In this document: positions 59,359 through 64,000 of the stretch, piece after piece | Layout of the letters: each line of letters begins with the position of its first letter | Numbering within the stretch: position 1 is the stretch's first letter | DNA from: Oryzomicrobium sp. | GTDB taxonomy: Bacteria; Pseudomonadota; Gammaproteobacteria; Burkholderiales; Rhodocyclaceae | Length of the DNA: 64,000 nucleotides | Assembly (NCBI RefSeq): GCF_021287045.1 | Contig: NZ_JAJTBG010000006.1 | Span: 62,001 to 126,000 of the forward strand | Direction: 5' to 3' | Notes under the pieces: model-generated | What the model was told of the DNA's origin: nothing | Database searches by the model: none | Seen by the model: only the letters and a program-made list of their open reading frames with translations | Translations under genes and position numbers: made by a program

Positions 59359-59901
59359 TCAACGCGGGGTGGTGCTGGATAGATTGCGGACCATTATAAA
59401 GTCGTCCATGACGAAGCCGTTGCCGATGTCCTTGGTGACGGATTCGCGCACGGCAAAGCCGTGCTTGCGGTAGGCGCCGATGGCCGGGGCGTTGTGCTTG
59501 TTGACCGCCAGGACCAGGGTTTGGCAGCCCCGGGCGGCGGCCCGTTCCACCACGTGGGCGATCAGGGCGCCGCCCAGGCCGCCGCGCTGGTGGGCCGGGT
59601 CCAGGTAGAGCTTGTCGAGCTTGGCTTCATCCCCTTCCGGCGAAAACAGGGTGGAGGCGAAGCCGATGCGCGCGCCGTCGCGCCATAGCACGTCCCAGGC
59701 CACGTCGTCCCGGCCCAGTTCCTCGGCCAGCACCGTAGCGTTGTAGCGCTGCGCCAGCATGTAATCGATCTGGCCCTGGGTGATGATGCCCGGGTAGGTG
59801 GCCTGCCAGATGCGCCGGGCCAGTTCGGCCACCGGGCCGATGTCGGCCGCATCCATGGGGCGGATGGCGGCGCCGGCGGGCAGTCGGGAAGCGTTGCTCA
59901 T
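59359..59901 (-). CDS. GNAT-family N-acetyltransferase
   Basis: 180 residues with a single GNAT domain: [20 protein letters not shown], then [29 protein letters not shown] (acetyl-CoA pyrophosphate loop, QRGGLG) and [19 protein letters not shown]. The substrate is unknown. It lies between lpxL-like and dapF genes with 16- and 19-bp gaps, so it is cotranscribed with them. Confidence 0.9.
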   Translation of the reverse strand: MSNASRLPAGAAIRPMDAADIGPVAELARRIWQATYPGIITQGQIDYMLAQRYNATVLAEELGRDDVAWDVLWRDGARIGFASTLFSPEGDEAKLDKLYLDPAHQRGGLGGALIAHVVERAAARGCQTLVLAVNKHNAPAIGAYRKHGFAVRESVTKDIGNGFVMDDFIMVRNLSSTTPR

Positions 59902-59917
59902 GGCCGTCCTCAGTTCC

Positions 59918-60796
59918 TCAGTAGATGCGCGGCTCGCCCGGCGGGCGGGTCTTGAAGCGCTTGTGCACCCAGTAGTACTGCTCGGGCATGGTCAGCACCC
60001 AGCGCTCGATCTCGGCATTCATGCGCCGGGTGTCGGCGTCCAGGTCGTCGGTGGGGTAGTCGGTCCACGGCTCGCCGAACTCCACTTCGTAGCCGGCGCC
60101 GTCGGGCAGTGCCCGGGTGACCACCGGCAGCACCGTCGCCCGGCCCAGGGTGGACAGCCGGGGTAGGCCGGAAATGGTGGCCGCCTGGACGCCGAAGAAG
60201 GGCACGAAGATCGAATCCCGGGGGCCGTAGTCCATGTCCGGCAGGTAGTAGAACGGCCGGTGCGCCTTGAGGGCCCGGGCAATGCCGCGCACCCCGTCCT
60301 GGCGCGACAGCAGCTGCTGGTCGCCGAAGCGGGTGCGGCCGTGCAGCAGCCACTTGTCCAGGATCGGGTTCTTCTGGTGGGCGTACATGCTGGCGCAGTT
60401 GTAGCTCATGGCGATGCGCGCGCCGCCCCAGTCCAGGCCGACGAAGTGGGGGGCGAGCAGGATCACCGGCTGGCCGACCAGGGCGTCGAAGCGCTCCTGG
60501 TTCTTGAAGCGCACCAGGCGGCGGATGCGCGCCTCGGGGGCGAACCACAGGATGCTGCGCTCGAGGAAGCTGCGCGCCACCATGGCGAAGTGGTCCTTGG
60601 CCAGGCGCACCCGTTCGGCGTCGGACAGGTGGGGGAAGCACAGCTTGAGGTTGGTCAGCACGACCTTGCGGCGCGGCGCAGCCAGCCAGTAGAACAGGCT
60701 GCCCAGCCCGCGGCCGATGGCGACAAAGGCCGGCAGGGGCAGCCAGTGCAGCAGCCAGAGCAGCCCCAGGGCGAGGTAAGTGAAGAATTTGCTCAT
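59918..60796 (-). CDS. LpxL/HtrB-family lysophospholipid or lipid A acyltransferase, copy 1
   Basis: 292 residues. One N-terminal hydrophobic helix (about 5-35), then the catalytic HX4D motif in LLAPHFVGLDWGGAR and YYLPDMDYGPRDSIFVPFFG, ending VHKRFKTRPPGEPRIY. The family adds secondary acyl chains to lipid A at the inner membrane. Two copies in tandem probably acylate different positions; which is which cannot be told from sequence alone. Overlaps copy 2 by 4 bp. Confidence 0.9.
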   Translation of the reverse strand: MSKFFTYLALGLLWLLHWLPLPAFVAIGRGLGSLFYWLAAPRRKVVLTNLKLCFPHLSDAERVRLAKDHFAMVARSFLERSILWFAPEARIRRLVRFKNQERFDALVGQPVILLAPHFVGLDWGGARIAMSYNCASMYAHQKNPILDKWLLHGRTRFGDQQLLSRQDGVRGIARALKAHRPFYYLPDMDYGPRDSIFVPFFGVQAATISGLPRLSTLGRATVLPVVTRALPDGAGYEVEFGEPWTDYPTDDLDADTRRMNAEIERWVLTMPEQYYWVHKRFKTRPPGEPRIY

Positions 60797-61704
60797 GGGG
60801 CGGTCGGCGGAGTGTTCATGGGAGCGACGTCGACGTCCGGCGCCGGCGGCGCGCCGGACGGCTGCTTGTAGCGGTTGTAGGCCCACAGGTACTGGGTCGG
60901 GCATTCCCGGATCATGGCCTCCACCTCCCGGTTGATCTGGGCGGCGCGGGCCACGGTATCGCCCTCCAGGGGCGTGAGCGGGGGACGGATGTGGTAGTGG
61001 TAGCCCTGGCCGTCCGGCAGGCGCTCCATGTACACAAACAGGGTGGCGGCGCCGGTTTCGGTGAGCCGGGCCGCCAGGGTCATGGTGTAGGCGGGGCGGC
61101 CGAAGAAGGGCAGCCACTCGCCCTGGCCGGCGCCGGGGGCCTGGTCGGGCAGCAGGCCGACCATTTCCTTGTGCTTCAGAGCGCGGATCAGGGTGCGCAC
61201 CCCGGCCAGGTCGGCGGCGGCCACCCGCATCCGGTCGCCGCGCACCCGGCCGGCCAGGAGGAATTCCTTCATCCAGGCCTGCTTGGGCTCCCGATACAGC
61301 ACCGTGATCGGCACCCCGTGGGCGTGGCGGGCCAGGTACTGGGCGGCGATCTCGAAGCAGCCCAGGTGGGGCGTGAGGAAGATCACTCCCTTGCCCCGAG
61401 CCTGGGCTTCGGCCACGTGTTCCCAGCCGCTCACCCGCTTGACCCGGTCGGTCACCGCCTCCAGGGAGGACAGCCAGGTGGAGGGCAACTCCAGGGCTCC
61501 CTTGCCGGACTCGGCCATCGCCTCCGGCAGCAGCCGGTCGGCCTCGGCAACCCCCAGGGCCAGGGCAAGGTTGGCCCGGGCCTGCTCCCGGACGCGGGGG
61601 GCGAAACGGTAGGCCAGCCGCCCGAGCATGGCGCCGGCGCCATGCAGCAGCGGCAGGGGCAGCCGGGCGATTCCTTTGAAAATAAGGCGGTAAATCAGGG
61701 ACAT
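60793..61704 (-). CDS. LpxL/HtrB-family lysophospholipid or lipid A acyltransferase, copy 2
   Basis: 303 residues. N-terminal amphipathic/hydrophobic helix, catalytic HX4E in IFLTPHLGCFEIAAQYL, then VGLLPDQAPGAGQGEWLPFFG (family block) and YLWAYNRYKQP near the C-terminus, followed by a Pro-rich tail. It heads a minus-strand unit of seven genes reaching mbfA and is divergent from metK, with 207 bp between. Spacing to copy 1 is a 4-bp overlap. Confidence 0.9.
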   Translation of the reverse strand: MSLIYRLIFKGIARLPLPLLHGAGAMLGRLAYRFAPRVREQARANLALALGVAEADRLLPEAMAESGKGALELPSTWLSSLEAVTDRVKRVSGWEHVAEAQARGKGVIFLTPHLGCFEIAAQYLARHAHGVPITVLYREPKQAWMKEFLLAGRVRGDRMRVAAADLAGVRTLIRALKHKEMVGLLPDQAPGAGQGEWLPFFGRPAYTMTLAARLTETGAATLFVYMERLPDGQGYHYHIRPPLTPLEGDTVARAAQINREVEAMIRECPTQYLWAYNRYKQPSGAPPAPDVDVAPMNTPPTAP

Positions 61705-61799
61705 GAATAGGGTCTTTAGTGCCCGTCGGCTTGACCGGGTCCGGCCAAAAAGCGAGAATTATCGGACCGCCGAGTTAAACGGACAACTTGCAGGGCGGC

Positions 61800-61911
61800 G
61801 CCGGCCATGAAAAGCCGGCGACAAATACTGCTAAAGCGTCACCGCTCGCATCCCCGGAGCCGGTACGCCGGCAACAATCCGGGGATTTTGTTTTTGGAGC
61901 GTCCACCACTC
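61800..61911 (+). ncRNA. Structured metK leader with terminator-like hairpin (possible attenuator/riboswitch)
   Basis: A first hairpin is GCCGGC (61800-61805), 8-nt loop, GCCGGC (61814-61819). A second hairpin has outer arms ATCCCCGG (61850-61857) and CCGGGGAT (61879-61886) and inner arms GCCGG/CCGGC (61859-61872). It is followed at once by TTTTGTTTTT and then GGAGC, the probable ribosome binding site, 26 nt before ATG 61912. The upstream gene is divergent, so this terminator shape can only act in the metK leader. No known SAM riboswitch class was recognised. Confidence 0.55.
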
Positions 61912-63078
61912 ATGTCGAACAACTACTTCTTCACTTCGGAGTCCGTCTCCGAAGGCCATCCCGACAAAGTCGCGGACCAGATTTCCGACGCCATCCTGGA
62001 CGCCATCCTGACCCAGGACCCCAAGGCCCGCGTCGCCGCCGAGACCCTGTGCAACACCGGTCTGGTGGTGCTGGCCGGCGAGATCACCACCCACGCCAAC
62101 GTGGACTACATCCAGGTGGCCCGGGACACCATCCGCCGCATCGGCTACGACAACACCGAGTACGGCATCGACTACAAGGGCTGCGCCGTGCTGGTGGCCT
62201 ACGACAAGCAGAGCCCCGACATCGCCCAGGGCGTGGACAAGGCCCACGACGACGGCCTGGACCAGGGCGCCGGCGACCAGGGCCTGATGTTCGGCTACGC
62301 CTGTGACGAAACCCCGTCCCTGATGCCCCTGCCGATCTACCTGTCCCACCGTCTGGTGGAACGCCAGTCCCTGCTGCGCCGCGACGGCCGCCTGCCCTGG
62401 CTACGCCCGGACGCCAAGTCCCAGGTCACCATCCGCTACGAGGACGGCAAGCCGGTGGCCATCGACACCGTGGTGCTGTCCACCCAGCACTCTCCGGACA
62501 TCCCCCTGGACAGCCTGCGCGAGGCGGTGATCGAGGACGTGATCAAGCCCGTGCTGCCCAAGGAGCTGATCAAGGGCGAGATCAAGTACCTGGTGAACCC
62601 CACCGGCCGCTTCGTCATCGGCGGCCCGCAAGGCGACTGCGGCCTGACCGGGCGCAAGATCATCGTCGACACCTACGGCGGTGCCGCCCCCCACGGCGGT
62701 GGCGCCTTCTCCGGCAAGGACCCCTCCAAGGTGGACCGTTCCGCTGCCTATGCCGGCCGCTACGTGGCCAAGAACATCGTCGCCGCCGGCCTGGCCAGCA
62801 AGTGCCTGGTGCAGGTGTCCTACGCCATCGGCGTGGCCCAGCCGACCTCGATCATGGTCGAGACCTTCGGTACCGGCAAGGTGAGCAACGAGAAGCTGAC
62901 CGAACTGGTGCGCGCCCACTTCGACCTGCGCCCCAAGGGCATCGTGCAGATGCTCGACCTGCTGCGCCCGATCTACCAGAAGACCGCCGCCTACGGGCAC
63001 TTCGGCCGGGACGAGCCGGAATTCACCTGGGAAGCCACCGACAAGGCGCAGATCCTGCGCGCCGCCGCCGGGCTGTAA
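61912..63078 (+). CDS. metK: S-adenosylmethionine synthetase
   Basis: 388 residues. It makes SAM from methionine and ATP. Motifs: [20 protein letters not shown] (His/Asp at the ATP/Mg site), [16 protein letters not shown] and [19 protein letters not shown] (P-loop-like). It is not followed by ahcY but by a separate HD-GYP gene. ATG 61912 is fixed by the conserved N-terminus; in-frame sequence upstream is the RNA leader. Confidence 0.97.
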   Translation: MSNNYFFTSESVSEGHPDKVADQISDAILDAILTQDPKARVAAETLCNTGLVVLAGEITTHANVDYIQVARDTIRRIGYDNTEYGIDYKGCAVLVAYDKQSPDIAQGVDKAHDDGLDQGAGDQGLMFGYACDETPSLMPLPIYLSHRLVERQSLLRRDGRLPWLRPDAKSQVTIRYEDGKPVAIDTVVLSTQHSPDIPLDSLREAVIEDVIKPVLPKELIKGEIKYLVNPTGRFVIGGPQGDCGLTGRKIIVDTYGGAAPHGGGAFSGKDPSKVDRSAAYAGRYVAKNIVAAGLASKCLVQVSYAIGVAQPTSIMVETFGTGKVSNEKLTELVRAHFDLRPKGIVQMLDLLRPIYQKTAAYGHFGRDEPEFTWEATDKAQILRAAAGL

Positions 63079-63125
63079 AGCAGGGCAAGCAAGGCCCGGT
63101 TCCGGCGCCAGCCGGGACCGACCGC

Positions 63126-63149
63126 GACGGGGAGCTTCGGCTCCCCGTC
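63126..63149 (+). terminator. metK terminator hairpin
   Basis: Perfect 10-bp stem GACGGGGAGC/GCTCCCCGTC closed by a TTCG tetraloop, about 47 nt past the metK stop. A short ATCGTTTC follows, so it may be a modest intrinsic terminator. Confidence 0.65.
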
Positions 63150-63211
63150 ATCGTTTCGGCCGGCCGAGCCTGGGCTGGCCGGTCCAGACAGGGGGAGCGT
63201 GGCGTATTTCT

Positions 63212-63239
63212 TTGGTCCGTTCCGGCACGTGCCTATAAA
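63212..63239 (+). promoter_or_regulatory. Promoter of the HD-GYP gene
   Basis: TTGGTC at 63212-63217 and TATAAA at 63234-63239 with a 16-bp spacer, about 30 bp ahead of ATG 63270. A sigma-70-like match judged by eye. Confidence 0.5.
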
Positions 63240-63269
63240 CTAGGCAGCCTACCCATTTCAGATACGCGC

Positions 63270-64000
63270 ATGCTCAAGCGAATCTCGGTCGACCATCTGC
63301 GGGTCGGCATGCACCTGCACGAACTCTGCGGTTCCTGGATGGAGCACCCGTTCTGGCGCTCCGCCTTCCTGCTCGAAGACCCGGAAGACATCCAGCGCAT
63401 TCTCGACAGCAGCATCCGCGAGGTGTGGATCGACACCACCAAAGGCTTCGACGTGGCCGAAGGCCAGGCCAAGGAGGAATCCGACGCCGCGGTGGAGCGC
63501 GAGCTGCTGCGCGCCGCCGGCAGCGAGCCCGCGCCGGCTATCGAAAAGGTCTCCATGTCCATGGAGCTGGAACGGGCCGCCCGCATCTGCGCCAAGTCGC
63601 GCCAGGCGGTCACCTCCATGTTCCAGGAAGCGCGCATGGGCAAGGCCCTGGACGCGGCCAACGCCCAGCCCCTGGTAGACGAGATTTCCAATTCGGTGCT
63701 GCGCAACCCCGGCGCCCTGATCAGCCTGGCCCGACTCAAGACTGCCGACGACTACACCTACATGCACTCGGTGGCGGTCTGTGCCCTGATGATCGCCCTG
63801 GCCCGGGAACTGGGCCTGAGCGAACCCGAAGTGCGCGAAGCCGGCATGGCCGGCCTGCTCCACGACCTGGGCAAGATGGCCATCGACCCGGCCATTCTCA
63901 ACAAGCCGGGCAAGCTCACCGACGCCGAGTTCCTAGCGGTGAAGAGCCATCCGGCCGAAGGCCACGCCATGCTGCTGGCCGGCAGCGGGGTGAGCGACGT
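63270..64000 (+). CDS. HD-GYP domain c-di-GMP phosphodiesterase (5' part, runs off the window)
   Basis: 243 complete codons are present; the gene continues past 64000. The N-terminal DUF3391 domain (about 1-130) begins MLKRISVDHLRVGMHLHELCGSW, as in many HD-GYP proteins. The HD part begins DDYTYMHSVAVCALMIALAREL and has the HD pair in AGLLHDLGKMAIDPAILNKPGKL, with VKSHPAEG following. The GYP motif lies beyond the window. It would degrade c-di-GMP, fitting with pilus and possible c-di-GMP-responsive chemosensory genes in the same window. Confidence 0.9.
   Translation, partial: MLKRISVDHLRVGMHLHELCGSWMEHPFWRSAFLLEDPEDIQRILDSSIREVWIDTTKGFDVAEGQAKEESDAAVERELLRAAGSEPAPAIEKVSMSMELERAARICAKSRQAVTSMFQEARMGKALDAANAQPLVDEISNSVLRNPGALISLARLKTADDYTYMHSVAVCALMIALARELGLSEPEVREAGMAGLLHDLGKMAIDPAILNKPGKLTDAEFLAVKSHPAEGHAMLLAGSGVSD

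Noticed and set aside
61800-61911. metK leader as a known SAM-II, SAM/SAH or SAH riboswitch
   Set aside because: I could not match the conserved cores of those classes by eye. It is reported as an unassigned leader instead.

Overview
The window is a GC-rich (often above 65 %), gene-dense piece of bacterial chromosome. No tRNA, rRNA, insertion sequence, prophage or CRISPR array was recognised. Gene content and order point to a betaproteobacterium, most likely of the Rhodocyclales (Azospira/Azoarcus/Dechloromonas-like): pilMNOPQ-aroK-aroB-gltBD, mrcA divergent from pilM, cyaY/lptM-lysA, a RegB/RegA redox pair, hslVU, and dapF-DUF484-xerC next to two LpxL-type acyltransferases and metK. The taxon is inferred from gene content only.

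Layout. 1-6.1 kb: the 5' part of an IcmF-type acyl-CoA mutase behind a palindromic operator-like site, a small membrane protein, and two MocR-type (GntR + aminotransferase) regulators, one divergent from an FMN-binding split-barrel protein and one from a DUF2917 protein. 6.1-14.3 kb: a compact chemosensory cluster on the minus strand. In transcription order it is receiver, membrane receptor, CheY, STAS protein, CheA, 4HB receptor, CheW, then a terminator-like hairpin and a separately promoted second CheW. It contains no cheR, cheB or cheZ. Its CheA carries two tandem MshEN-like (c-di-GMP-binding type) repeats, and its small receptor carries a CheZ-like catalytic motif. 14.4-16.6 kb: a NarL-type response regulator and a receiver-PAS-HisKA_3 kinase. 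16.7-21.4 kb: glmS, a small membrane protein, glmU and a membrane-anchored winged-helix protein. 21.5-34.6 kb: gltDB, aroB, aroK and the type IV pilus assembly operon pilMNOPQ.

34.8-42.6 kb, plus strand: mrcA (PBP1A), lptM-lysA, regB-regA, a glutathione S-transferase and Hsp15; cyaY lies on the minus strand inside this stretch. 42.6-47.0 kb: an AEC-type transporter, hslU, hslV and a large STAS-domain protein. 47.2-53.8 kb: an apparent seven-gene zinc operon read zur-COG0523-COG0523-outer-membrane barrel-znuA-znuC-znuB, with a candidate Zur box in front of zur. 54.1-61.7 kb: rlmI, then a long minus-strand unit lpxL-like, lpxL-like, GNAT, dapF, DUF484, xerC, mbfA. 61.9-64 kb: metK behind a leader containing a terminator-like hairpin, then the start of an HD-GYP c-di-GMP phosphodiesterase running off the window.

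The genes form several functional groups: zinc scarcity (Zur, ABC importer, metallochaperones, outer-membrane barrel), cell-envelope building (glmS/glmU, mrcA, dapF, lpxL-like genes, lysA), surface behaviour (pilMNOPQ, the chemosensory cluster, HD-GYP, possible c-di-GMP input to CheA), and redox/energy control (RegBA).
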